36,464 bases of DNA. Origin: Streptosporangiaceae bacterium (GTDB taxonomy: Bacteria > Actinomycetota > Actinomycetes > Streptosporangiales > Streptosporangiaceae). Numbering within the stretch: position 1 is the first letter of the stretch; every line of letters starts with the position of its first letter. Where the stretch lies: NCBI GenBank assembly GCA_025934375.1, contig JAICYD010000072.1:1-36464 (forward strand). The letters are read 5' to 3'. This document shows positions 14,987 to 22,564 of the stretch, piece by piece. A model generated the notes under the pieces. The model was not told the origin of the DNA. It worked only from the letters and a program-made list of their open reading frames with translations, and did no database searches. A program made the position numbers and the translations under genes.

Positions 14987-16495
14987 TCAGCGCACGCGCG
15001 CTCGGGCCAGAAGGCGGGTGAGGGGCCGGGTTCGCGGCTGGAACGTCGCGCCGCCGGCGGCCGGGAGGACCGGGGGAGTCGCGAACGCGGGCTCGCCTTC
15101 GAGGTCCACGGCGGCCAGCGGCGCGACCGCGGCCGCGTCGCGGCGGGTCAGCGGGGGCAGGTTCCACTTCTCCTCGATCAGCCGCAGCACCGAGGTGTGG
15201 TCGTAGACGGTGGAGTCGACGAAGTCCGGCCGCGCGTAGGGGGACACGATCACGGTCGGGACCCGGAACCCGAGCCGGTCGAAGGCGGGCGGGCCGTCGT
15301 CGGCGTTGGCCAGCCGGGCCAGCTGCACGCGGACCCACGGGATGGCGCTGGCCGCCGCCCGCAGCCAGGACTGCAGGCCGAGCTGCCAGTTGCGGCCCTC
15401 GACGTCGTCCGGCGGGACCGCCGCCGGCGGGGGGACGTGATCGTAGTAGCCCCCGTGCTCGTCGTAGGTCCAGATCAGCAGCGTGTCCGCCCATCCGGGG
15501 CCGTGCATCACCGCGTTGACCACGGCGGCCGAGAACGCCTCGCCCTCGGTGATGTCCTGCGGGTTCTCCTCGGAGTACAAGCCGAAGTCGGGGTCCACGA
15601 TCGACACCGCAGGCAGCGTCCCGGCGGCCGCGTCCGCGAAGAACGCCTGCGTGGACCGCAGGTGCCGGGCGGCGCGGGCCAGCCCGAGCGGGTACAGGTC
15701 GGCGGTGAACGACTTGTTGCCGCGCGCCGCGTTCACCACGCCGGGCAGCCAGTGGCCCACCTGGGCGAGCCGGCGCAGCGCCAGCAGCCCGCCGGTGCCC
15801 AGCAGCCGCCGCATGATGACGGTGACCGGGTGGACGTTGTGGTAGTTGACCCACGAGATGTCATGCGAGGACAGCGCGTCGAAGATGGTGCCGGCCGCAG
15901 GGTAGTCCACCATGTCCCAGGGCAGGTCGTCGATGAGCCCGTGCGCGGTGCCCGCGATGAGGAACCGCCGGTTGGGGAAGGTCGGGCCCAGGCACGAGCA
16001 GAACCACCGGTCGGCCAGCGGGAACGTCCGCGCCAGCCCGTGGTAGAACGGCAGGTCCTCCTCGGTCCAGTACCCCATCGGAACCGCCGGGTCGCCCCCC
16101 GGTACCTGGGCGTACACGCTGGTCGCGAACCCGTCGTTGGCCCCCCCGGCGTACTGGACGTGACTCGCGTTCCAGGCCTGCGTCGGGTCGCCGGGCGACT
16201 GCGTCGTGGCGGTGAAGTGATGCAGGGGAACCCGCTGCCCGTTTGGCAAGACATTGACGGCACTGGGCGCGCCGTCGGGGCCAAGCGGCAGCCCGTCGCC
16301 CCGCCTGGACAGGCCAGGCCCGGTGAGGGTGCCCAGGTAATTGTCGTAGGAGTGGTTCTCCTGCATGAGCACCACGATGTGCTTGATCTTGGGGATGAGG
16401 TCGGTGCCGGACGGCAGGTCGGGCCGCGGCCGCGTCCCGAACGGTGCCCGCAGCGCCCGCCGCTGGATCTGCCGCTTCTCCAGCCGCTCCCACAT
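14987..16495 (-). CDS. Phosphoesterase-family protein (phospholipase C/acid phosphatase type)
   Basis: The 502-residue protein belongs to the alkaline-phosphatase-like phosphoesterase family that includes bacterial phospholipase C. It starts its catalytic domain with IKHIVVLMQENHSYDNYLGTL, where the Glu-Asn pair is the usual metal and nucleophile region. It continues with PNRRFLIAGTAHG, SIVDPDFG, IWTYDEHGGYYDHVPPP (metal-binding DEHGG, about residue 350) and VPTVIVSPYARPDFVDSTVYDHTSVLRLIEEKW. Phospholipases of this family are commonly Tat-exported, but no signal peptide is visible here. ATG 16495 is selected because GGGAGG lies 9 bases upstream. The frame continues to 16603 but without support. 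The protein may therefore act inside the cell, or the export signal is unrecognised. Confidence 0.88.
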   Translation of the reverse strand: MWERLEKRQIQRRALRAPFGTRPRPDLPSGTDLIPKIKHIVVLMQENHSYDNYLGTLTGPGLSRRGDGLPLGPDGAPSAVNVLPNGQRVPLHHFTATTQSPGDPTQAWNASHVQYAGGANDGFATSVYAQVPGGDPAVPMGYWTEEDLPFYHGLARTFPLADRWFCSCLGPTFPNRRFLIAGTAHGLIDDLPWDMVDYPAAGTIFDALSSHDISWVNYHNVHPVTVIMRRLLGTGGLLALRRLAQVGHWLPGVVNAARGNKSFTADLYPLGLARAARHLRSTQAFFADAAAGTLPAVSIVDPDFGLYSEENPQDITEGEAFSAAVVNAVMHGPGWADTLLIWTYDEHGGYYDHVPPPAAVPPDDVEGRNWQLGLQSWLRAAASAIPWVRVQLARLANADDGPPAFDRLGFRVPTVIVSPYARPDFVDSTVYDHTSVLRLIEEKWNLPPLTRRDAAAVAPLAAVDLEGEPAFATPPVLPAAGGATFQPRTRPLTRLLARARVR

Positions 16496-16878
16496 CGAGG
16501 CGAACCTCCCAAGGCATCCTGATTTCAGGGCAATCATGGCATCGTCTGGCCGGGAAAGGCGACAAGCGCGCCGAAGCGCCCGTGTTGATCGGTATGCCTT
16601 CATGGCGTGCTCTGGGCCGCCGTGATTAACTAGCAGGTGAGCCGACGGCCGCAGTTATCGATTTTCGCCCGATTCGCGACCGAGTGTCGAGAGTCGGGCG
16701 CGGTCGATCGCCGGCTAAGCCGAGCCGCCCGCCGCATGACGTTATCTGATCGTGACAAACATATGGGTATCTCCAGTCACTGGGGTTCCTCTGGCCTGGT
16801 AGACGGCTCGCAGTGCCGCTACGCTGCTGCGCAGTCGGCGAAAGGGCAATCAACGTCGGGAATGCGGGGAGCTAACCG
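16496..16878. other. 383-bp divergent intergenic region (phosphoesterase / subtilase operon)
   Basis: No gene is supported here. The stretch must contain the promoters of the phosphoesterase (minus) and of the four-gene subtilase operon (plus). A loose inverted repeat (CGCCCGA 16666-16672, TCGGGCG 16694-16700) is the only symmetry noted. No convincing ECF-type promoter (AAC at -35) could be assigned by eye. Confidence 0.5.
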
Positions 16879-18633
16879 ATGCAGAAGTGCTTTATCGTCT
16901 CGCCCGAGGACCTGAGGAAAGCAGCGCCAGACGAGGAAGTAGAGCCTGGCGCGGCGCCCCTGTACGCGGCGCCGGCGATCCTCCAGCGGCACGCGGCGCG
17001 CGTGCTGGACTCCGACGCCGACGATGACGACGCGCAATGGCCAGCGCCGTTGCCTACCGTGTACCGGGCGCGGACCTTGCTGTTGCCGCCTGACCTGCAC
17101 GATGAGGAGAGCCTGGGCAAGATCAACGAGGTTCTCCGCGACGTCGGCATGAGCCTTGTTCCCGTCCCGGCCGAGCCCGATCCCGCCGCGGAGGCGGGGA
17201 TCGCCGTGGCCCGCCCCGCCGTGCTGCAGCACGCCGCCGACAACACCGGCGACGTCGACGCCGGGAAGGCGCTGGCCGCGCTGCGCGCGGCCGCCCGGGC
17301 CGGGCGCCGCGACGGCCAGCCGGCGCTGAGAGCCGAGGACGTGGCGCGGATCTCGCTGGAGCACGTGCTCACGAGCGCGGCCATCACGGGCGAGCCCATC
17401 GTGCACAGCAACATCGCGGGCGGGCCCATCGTGCACAGCAACGCCGCGGACGGCGAGCCGATCGTGCACAGCAACGCCGCCATCGCCTCGTACTTGTACG
17501 CCTCCCAAGACGCGCGCACCCCGGTCGACATCGCCATGCCGGCCCCAGCCCGCAAGTCAGCCGCGCAGTCCGCCCGGCAGTACGGGCGGCGGCCGGTGAT
17601 CGCGGTGCTGGACACCGGCATCCGGGCCCACCCTTGGCTCGACGTGAAGACGGGGCCGGATTACCAGGCGTACGGGTACGCGTCCGAGCGAGACACCTTC
17701 GGATGCGTGGACGACGGGTTCATCCAGGTCGACCAGGGCATGCAGGACGCCATCTACGCGCGCTCCAAGCACGTCAGGGACGTGAAGTCGGCCCGGATCA
17801 GGTACCCGTGGGATGAGTCGGTGGAGACTCAGAGCGTGCTTCCCGTGGTCGACTCCCACACCGGGCACGGAACGTTCATCGCGGGCATCGTCCGTCAGGT
17901 GGTGCCCGACGCCACGGTGCTGAGCATCCGGATCATGCACGGCGACGGCGTCGTCTACGAGGGTGACCTGCTGCACGCCCTGGCCCTGGTCGCGGCCCGC
18001 GTGCAGAGGTCCCACGACAGCGGCGACCCGGCCCTCATGATCGACGCGGTGTCGCTGTCCCTTGGCTACTACAACGATTCCTACGGCAGCCGGGCTTACA
18101 CGTCAGAGCTGCGGCGGCTCATCGACAGGCTGCTGGGGCTGGGAGTCGTGGTCGTCACGGCGGCCGGGAACGCCACCTCGCGCCGCAGGTACTACCCCGC
18201 CGCGTTCGCGGGCAGGCCCGTCGCCGACGGGCACCTCCCGGTGCTCAGCGTCGGGGCGCTGAACCCCAACGGCTCGCGGACCGCCTTCAGCGACGCCGGC
18301 CGGTGGGTCCGGGCCTGGGCTTCCGGCGCGGCGGTGGTCAGCACCTTCCCGGCCGACGTGAACGGCCCTGGCAGCCCCGACATCGAGGTTCCCGGGGAGA
18401 CGCTGTCGGCCACCGTCCAGTCACTGGACCGTGACGACTTCCGCGGCGGGTTCGTCGTGTGGAGCGGCACGTCCTTCTCGGCGCCGGTGCTGGCGGCGTA
18501 CGTGGTGCGGGCCATGCTCGACCCGCTCAGCGCGCCCGCCCCCGAGGCCAGCCTGCGCCTGGACAAGCCGGGTGCCCGGGCTGCCACCGACCGGGCCCTG
18601 CGGGCCATCCAGCACCTGCAACCGTCGGCATGA
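16879..18633 (+). CDS. S8-family subtilisin-like serine protease, intracellular type, first gene of protease/sigma operon
   Basis: The 584-residue protein has an N-terminal region of about 235 residues without signal peptide or membrane segment, followed by a subtilase domain. The triad is intact: Asp245 (IAVLDTGI), His330 (DSHTGHGTFIAG) and Ser532 (WSGTSFSAP), with oxyanion Asn431 (TAAGN). Residues 171-201 carry three near-identical PIVHSN repeats just before the catalytic domain. The protease probably acts in the cytoplasm, where the N-terminal region may serve as inhibitory propeptide or sensor. Its stop overlaps the sigma-factor start (ATGA), the first of three such couplings in this operon. 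ATG 16879 follows GGGGAG. It resembles subtilases found beside sigma/CHAT genes in actinobacteria; a biological role is not known to me. Confidence 0.93.
   Translation: MQKCFIVSPEDLRKAAPDEEVEPGAAPLYAAPAILQRHAARVLDSDADDDDAQWPAPLPTVYRARTLLLPPDLHDEESLGKINEVLRDVGMSLVPVPAEPDPAAEAGIAVARPAVLQHAADNTGDVDAGKALAALRAAARAGRRDGQPALRAEDVARISLEHVLTSAAITGEPIVHSNIAGGPIVHSNAADGEPIVHSNAAIASYLYASQDARTPVDIAMPAPARKSAAQSARQYGRRPVIAVLDTGIRAHPWLDVKTGPDYQAYGYASERDTFGCVDDGFIQVDQGMQDAIYARSKHVRDVKSARIRYPWDESVETQSVLPVVDSHTGHGTFIAGIVRQVVPDATVLSIRIMHGDGVVYEGDLLHALALVAARVQRSHDSGDPALMIDAVSLSLGYYNDSYGSRAYTSELRRLIDRLLGLGVVVVTAAGNATSRRRYYPAAFAGRPVADGHLPVLSVGALNPNGSRTAFSDAGRWVRAWASGAAVVSTFPADVNGPGSPDIEVPGETLSATVQSLDRDDFRGGFVVWSGTSFSAPVLAAYVVRAMLDPLSAPAPEASLRLDKPGARAATDRALRAIQHLQPSA
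17389..17481 (+). repeat. In-frame triple repeat encoding PIVHSN units
   Basis: Three 30-33 bp units in the subtilase gene encode 10-11 residue repeats with invariant PIVHSN cores at residues 173-178, 183-188 and 194-199. They form a flexible-looking segment between the N-terminal region and the protease domain. Confidence 0.9.
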
Positions 18634-19238
18634 TCATGGTGGACAACGGAGTCACGGTGCCCGGGCGGGTCAGCGAAGACGATCGCCGCGCGCGTATCGC
18701 GGGCCTGGTGAGCGCCGCCCGCGACGGTCACCCGGAGGCGGTCTCCGAGCTGGTGTCCGAGCTGACGCCAGTGCTGTGGCAAGTGGCCCGGGCCACCGGG
18801 CTCGGCCAGTCGGACGCCGAGGACGTCATCCAGACCGTGTGGATGTCCTTGCTGTCGCACCTGGAGGGCATCCACACCCCGGCCGCCCTCACGGCCTGGC
18901 TGGTGATCACCACCCGGCGCGAGGCCTGGAGGGTCAAGAAGGCGGATCGCAAGCAGTCGCCGGCGGACCAGGAGTGGCTCATCGCGATCCCGGACCCGCG
19001 GCCAGGCTCCGAAGAGAGCGTGATCATGGCTGAGGAGTACCGCCAGCTGTGGGCGGCCTTCCTCACGCTGCCGCAGCGATGTCAGGAACTGCTGCGAATC
19101 GTGGCCTTCGTGCCTCGTCCCGACTACGACGAGGTGGCGGCCACCCTTCACATGCCACGCGGCAGCGTCGGGCCGACGCGTGGCCGGTGCCTGGATAAAC
19201 TGCGGACCGCCTTGGGGCCAGAGGAGGGCATCCGATGA
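18630..19238 (+). CDS. ECF-type RNA polymerase sigma factor
   Basis: The 202-residue protein has sigma region 2 (HPEAVSELVSELTPVLWQVARATG, then DAEDVIQTVWMSLL and AWLVITTRREAWR, about residues 30-105). A linker follows, then region 4 (LPQRCQELLRIVAF, DYDEVAATLHMPRGSVGPTRGRCLDKLR, about 145-195), with no region 3 or 1.1. It should direct RNA polymerase to a small regulon, possibly including this operon. ATG 18630 overlaps the subtilase stop by 4 bp; ATG 18636 is an alternative. No membrane anti-sigma factor is present beside it. The only small neighbour is the 162-residue soluble protein downstream, so control may be by that protein or by proteolysis. Confidence 0.92.
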   Translation: MIMVDNGVTVPGRVSEDDRRARIAGLVSAARDGHPEAVSELVSELTPVLWQVARATGLGQSDAEDVIQTVWMSLLSHLEGIHTPAALTAWLVITTRREAWRVKKADRKQSPADQEWLIAIPDPRPGSEESVIMAEEYRQLWAAFLTLPQRCQELLRIVAFVPRPDYDEVAATLHMPRGSVGPTRGRCLDKLRTALGPEEGIR

Positions 19239-19723
19239 TCGCCGATGACGCTGGCCTGACCGCCGCGATACGCGACGTGTTCGAGTCGGTGGACCCCATG
19301 CCCGCTGGCTTGCCGGAGCGCATCCAGTTCGCGATCGCGCTGCGCGACCTGGACGCGGAGCTCGCTCGCTTCGCGAGTGAGTCCGATGAGGCGGCAATCG
19401 CGGTTCGCGGCATGGAGGAAAGCCGGACGATTACCTTCGACAGCGACAGCCTCACGATCATGATCAGGATCGATGGCAACGCTGACGGGACCGTGCGGGT
19501 CGATGGCTGGCTGGCGCCGGCCCAGGCGGGCCGGGTGGAGATGCGCAGGGTGGACAACTCAATCGCGGTCACCGCGGACGAGGCGGGAAGGTTCGCCTTT
19601 CTCAGCGTGCCGCGGGGCACGGCCCGGCTCATCGTCGGGCTCTTGGGCGAGGGCAATAACGGCCGCCCGAACGGTGAGAAATCGGTGATCACCCCAGCGT
19701 TGATTCTGTTAGCGGCCGAGTGA
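19235..19723 (+). CDS. Small soluble protein between ECF sigma factor and TPR-CHAT, candidate sigma regulator or protease substrate
   Basis: This 162-residue protein has no membrane segment or signal peptide. Residues 1-50 are predicted helical and acidic (AIRDVFESVDPMPAGLPERIQFAIALRDLDAELARF). Residues about 62-140 are beta-rich (RTITFDSDSLTIMIRIDG, RVDGWLAPAQAGRVEMRR, GRFAFLSVPRGTARLIV) and look like a carboxypeptidase-regulatory or transthyretin-like beta-sandwich. The start ATG 19235 overlaps the sigma stop (ATGA) and follows GGAGGG. The stop overlaps the CHAT start (GTGA). The position immediately after a sigma gene, with an acidic helical N-terminus, suggests an anti-sigma-like partner. 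Its place before a TPR-CHAT gene suggests a substrate or adaptor. Neither is shown. Confidence 0.88.
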   Translation: MIADDAGLTAAIRDVFESVDPMPAGLPERIQFAIALRDLDAELARFASESDEAAIAVRGMEESRTITFDSDSLTIMIRIDGNADGTVRVDGWLAPAQAGRVEMRRVDNSIAVTADEAGRFAFLSVPRGTARLIVGLLGEGNNGRPNGEKSVITPALILLAAE

Positions 19724-22302
19724 CGACACCCGAGGAACGCGCGAAGGCCGCATACGACAGCGGGGTGCAGGCGGGCAACTCCGGTCATCCCGCCGTAGCC
19801 GCGCGCCTGCTGCGCGACGGGCTGGCTGAGATCGGCTGGCGCGCGGACCCCGGTCAGGGCGACGGCGAGGTGCTCCCGCGGCACCGCGCGCTGGCGGGGC
19901 GGATGCTCATGAGCCTGGCGTACATGGAATCCGAGCAAGGGCACGTCCGTTACGGCCTGGCGTTGCTCGATCAGGCGCAGCGTCACGCCGCCGCCCCCGA
20001 TGACGGGATCTTGCTGTCGCAACGGGGGCTGCTGCTGCTGCGCGTTGGCCGCCTGGCCGAGGCGCTCGCCCAGTTCACGGCGGCCGAGCCGCTGCTTGGT
20101 GGCGAACCGGAGCGCCTGGCCATCGTGCTGCTGAACCGCGGGGTCCTGCACCTGACCTCCGGGGAAGTCCAGCTCGCCCGCAGCGACCTGCTGCGCGCGC
20201 GCGACGTCGCGATGATCGCCGGCAAGGAGCTGATCGCGGCGAAGGCCACTCATAACCTCGGTTATTGCGACCTGCTGTGCGGCGATATCCCGTCGGCCCT
20301 CAGCCTACTGGACGCGGCGGCCGCCATCTATGAGCGAGACGCGCCCGGCAACCTGCCGGTGCTGGCCACCGACCGGGCCCGGGTGCTGCTCGCCGCCGGA
20401 ATGGCGGGGGAGGCCTCAGCCGAGCTCGATAGCGCCATCGGCGCGTTCCGCAAGCAGCGCGAGGACCAGTACTGCGCCGAGGCTGAGCTGGAACGGGCGC
20501 AGGCGGCGCTGGCGACCGGTGACCTCACTGCCGCCCGCCGCTGGGCGAACATCGCCATGCGCCGTTTCCGCGCGCGCGGAAATCACGCCTGGGCCGGGCT
20601 CGCCGAGCTCACCCGGCTGCGGGCGAGCATCGATGACGCCGGCCGGCGTCCCAGCGGCGGCCACGGGGCGCGCGTGCGCAGCCCGGCCAGGGTCGCGGCC
20701 GAGGCCGGGGAACTGGCCCAGCGGCTGCGCGGCCATCACCTGCGCGCCGACGCGACCCTCGCCACCTTGATCGCCGCCCGCGCGCTGATCGCGGCCGGGC
20801 GCCTCGACGACGCCGCCAGCCGGCTGGCCGCGGTCGGCGCCCGGGGGCTTCCGCTCGACATAACGCTGCTGCGCCGGCTGGCCCGGGCCGAGCTCGCCGC
20901 CCGCGGCGGGCACAAGGGCATCGTCTTGGCCGAACTGCGCGCCGGGCTGGCCAGGCTGCACGACCGGCGCGGGCAATCCGGCAGCCTCGACCTGCAAACC
21001 GGGGCCGCGGCCCTCGGCACCCAGCTCGCCGACATGGGGCTGCGCTGCACCCTTGACCACGGCTCGGCGCGGCAGGTATTCGCCTGGATGGAGCGCTCAC
21101 GCGCCCAGGCCTTCCGGGTCAAGCCGGTACGGCCACCCGATGACCCCGAAGAGGCCGCGCTGCTCGCCGAGCTGCGCCAGCTCGCCATCCTCATCAGGAC
21201 CGCCGAGCTCAACGGGGCGCCTGACGCCAGGGCAAGCGCGCGCCGCGCCGAACTGCGGCGCCGGGTCCGGCAGCGCCGGTGGCGCTCCAGCGGCGCGGGC
21301 ACCGCCATTGACGTGGCCACCCCGGCGCGGGTGGGGGAGGCGCTGGCCGCCAGCGGCCAGGTCCTGGCCGCGCTCTTGACGCGAGACGACGACATGCTCG
21401 CGGTCACCATCAGCGGCCAGCAGGTCAAGCTGGTCACGCTGGGCGACTTCGCCAGGGCGACCGAGGCCACCCGCAAGCTCACCGCCGATCTCGACGCGCT
21501 GGCCGGACGCACGCTCCCGGCCCGGCTGGCGGCGGTCATCCGCGACTCGATCAAGAACCAGACCGCCATCCTGGAAGCGGAGATCATCAAGCCGCTGCGC
21601 CCGGTGCTCGGGGACCACGGCCTTGTCCTCATCCCGACCGGCCCGCTGGCCGGCGTTCCGTGGTCCATGCTCCCCAGCCTGCACGCCCGCCCGGTCACGG
21701 TCAGCCCGTCGGCCACGCACTGGCTCGAGAGCTGGCGGCGGCTCACCGGAACCGCCGCGCACCCGGCCCTGGCGGCCGCCCCCGCGCTGGTAGCCGGCCC
21801 GGGCCTGGCCTACGCGGTGCCCGAGGTCGCCGAGCTAGCGCAGGTGTACCCGGGCACCAGCCCGCTCACCGGCGACGACGCGACCGTGGACGCGACCTTG
21901 AGCGCCCTGGACGGCACGGAGCTGGGGCACCTGGCCGTGCACGGCCATCACGACCGCGACAACGTCTTGTTCTCCAGCCTCGACCTCGCCGACGGGCCGC
22001 TGATGGCCTACGACATCCAGACGCTGCGCATGCCGCCCCGCCAGGTGGTCCTGTCGGCCTGCGACGTGGGCCGGGCCGTCGTCCGGCCGGGCGATGAGAT
22101 CCTCGGCTTCACCGCCGCCCTCCTGCATGCCGGCACCCCCACCGTCATCTCCAGCGTCACCCGGGTCGCCGATGACATCGCCCCCGCCATCATGACCGCC
22201 TACCATCGCGCGCTCCGCAAGGGCCTGCGCCCGGCGGAGGCCCTGGCCGACGCCTCCGCCGCCGATCCCCTCTCCCCGTTCGTCTGCTTCGGGGCAGGTT
22301 GA
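19720..22302 (+). CDS. TPR-CHAT caspase-like protease
   Basis: The 860-residue protein consists of TPR-like helical repeats from about residue 5 to 460 (for example AAYDSGVQAGNSGHPAVAARLL, LLSQRGLLLLRVGRLAEALAQF, LNRGVLHLTSGEVQLARSDLL, NLGYCDLLCGDIPSALSLL). A C-terminal CHAT domain spans about 520-860. The catalytic dyad is present: His741 (HLAVHG) and Cys781 (VVLSACDVG). Other CHAT landmarks are LIPTGPLAGVPWSML and FTAALLHAGTPTVISS. CHAT proteases are caspase and separase relatives; some act in prokaryotic immunity and cell death, activated through their TPR region. The GTG start overlaps the preceding stop. A short GC hairpin (22324-22337) after the gene is the only terminator candidate. 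Confidence 0.94.
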   Translation: MTTPEERAKAAYDSGVQAGNSGHPAVAARLLRDGLAEIGWRADPGQGDGEVLPRHRALAGRMLMSLAYMESEQGHVRYGLALLDQAQRHAAAPDDGILLSQRGLLLLRVGRLAEALAQFTAAEPLLGGEPERLAIVLLNRGVLHLTSGEVQLARSDLLRARDVAMIAGKELIAAKATHNLGYCDLLCGDIPSALSLLDAAAAIYERDAPGNLPVLATDRARVLLAAGMAGEASAELDSAIGAFRKQREDQYCAEAELERAQAALATGDLTAARRWANIAMRRFRARGNHAWAGLAELTRLRASIDDAGRRPSGGHGARVRSPARVAAEAGELAQRLRGHHLRADATLATLIAARALIAAGRLDDAASRLAAVGARGLPLDITLLRRLARAELAARGGHKGIVLAELRAGLARLHDRRGQSGSLDLQTGAAALGTQLADMGLRCTLDHGSARQVFAWMERSRAQAFRVKPVRPPDDPEEAALLAELRQLAILIRTAELNGAPDARASARRAELRRRVRQRRWRSSGAGTAIDVATPARVGEALAASGQVLAALLTRDDDMLAVTISGQQVKLVTLGDFARATEATRKLTADLDALAGRTLPARLAAVIRDSIKNQTAILEAEIIKPLRPVLGDHGLVLIPTGPLAGVPWSMLPSLHARPVTVSPSATHWLESWRRLTGTAAHPALAAAPALVAGPGLAYAVPEVAELAQVYPGTSPLTGDDATVDATLSALDGTELGHLAVHGHHDRDNVLFSSLDLADGPLMAYDIQTLRMPPRQVVLSACDVGRAVVRPGDEILGFTAALLHAGTPTVISSVTRVADDIAPAIMTAYHRALRKGLRPAEALADASAADPLSPFVCFGAG

Positions 22303-22520
22303 GCCACCTAGGCTGAGGCACCTGGGCGAAGCCGCCCGTATTCCGTGGATTTCAACGTATCCAGCGGCGGCCCGCCTCCTCTTAACCGGTGAGTGGGGAA
22401 GGCTGGCGCTGGCTCCCTCCGGGGGGACAGTCGCCAGCCAGGGGCAGCGGCGGTGCGGGAGCCAACCGGGGAGGCTTACCCGCGCCGCCGCGCTTTCGCG
22501 GGCCTGGCGGCGATCTGCGG

Positions 22521-22534
22521 TTACCATCTGGTAA
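22521..22534. promoter_or_regulatory. TTACCA-TC-TGGTAA palindrome before the acyl-CoA ligase
   Basis: A perfect 6-bp inverted repeat with a 2-bp spacer lies 30 bp before the ATG at 22565. Several TetR- and GntR-type fatty-acid regulators bind TTAC...GTAA palindromes, so it may be an operator. No matching regulator gene is adjacent. The rest of the 262-bp gap 22303-22564 shows nothing else certain. Confidence 0.45.
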
Positions 22535-22564
22535 TCCCAAGCCGGCCACGATAAGAATGTCGGC

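Noticed and set aside
14930..16522. 530-codon frame opposite the phosphoesterase gene
   Set aside because: It is the antisense shadow of a clear enzyme gene in GC-rich DNA, rich in Gly/Arg/Val with no recognisable domain.
16666..16700. Loose inverted repeat with 21-nt loop upstream of the subtilase operon
   Set aside because: Seven-base arms with a long loop are expected by chance in such GC-rich DNA.
16637..16915. Small plus-strand frame between phosphoesterase and subtilase
   Set aside because: It overlaps the subtilase start in another frame, lacks a ribosome binding site and looks like random translation.
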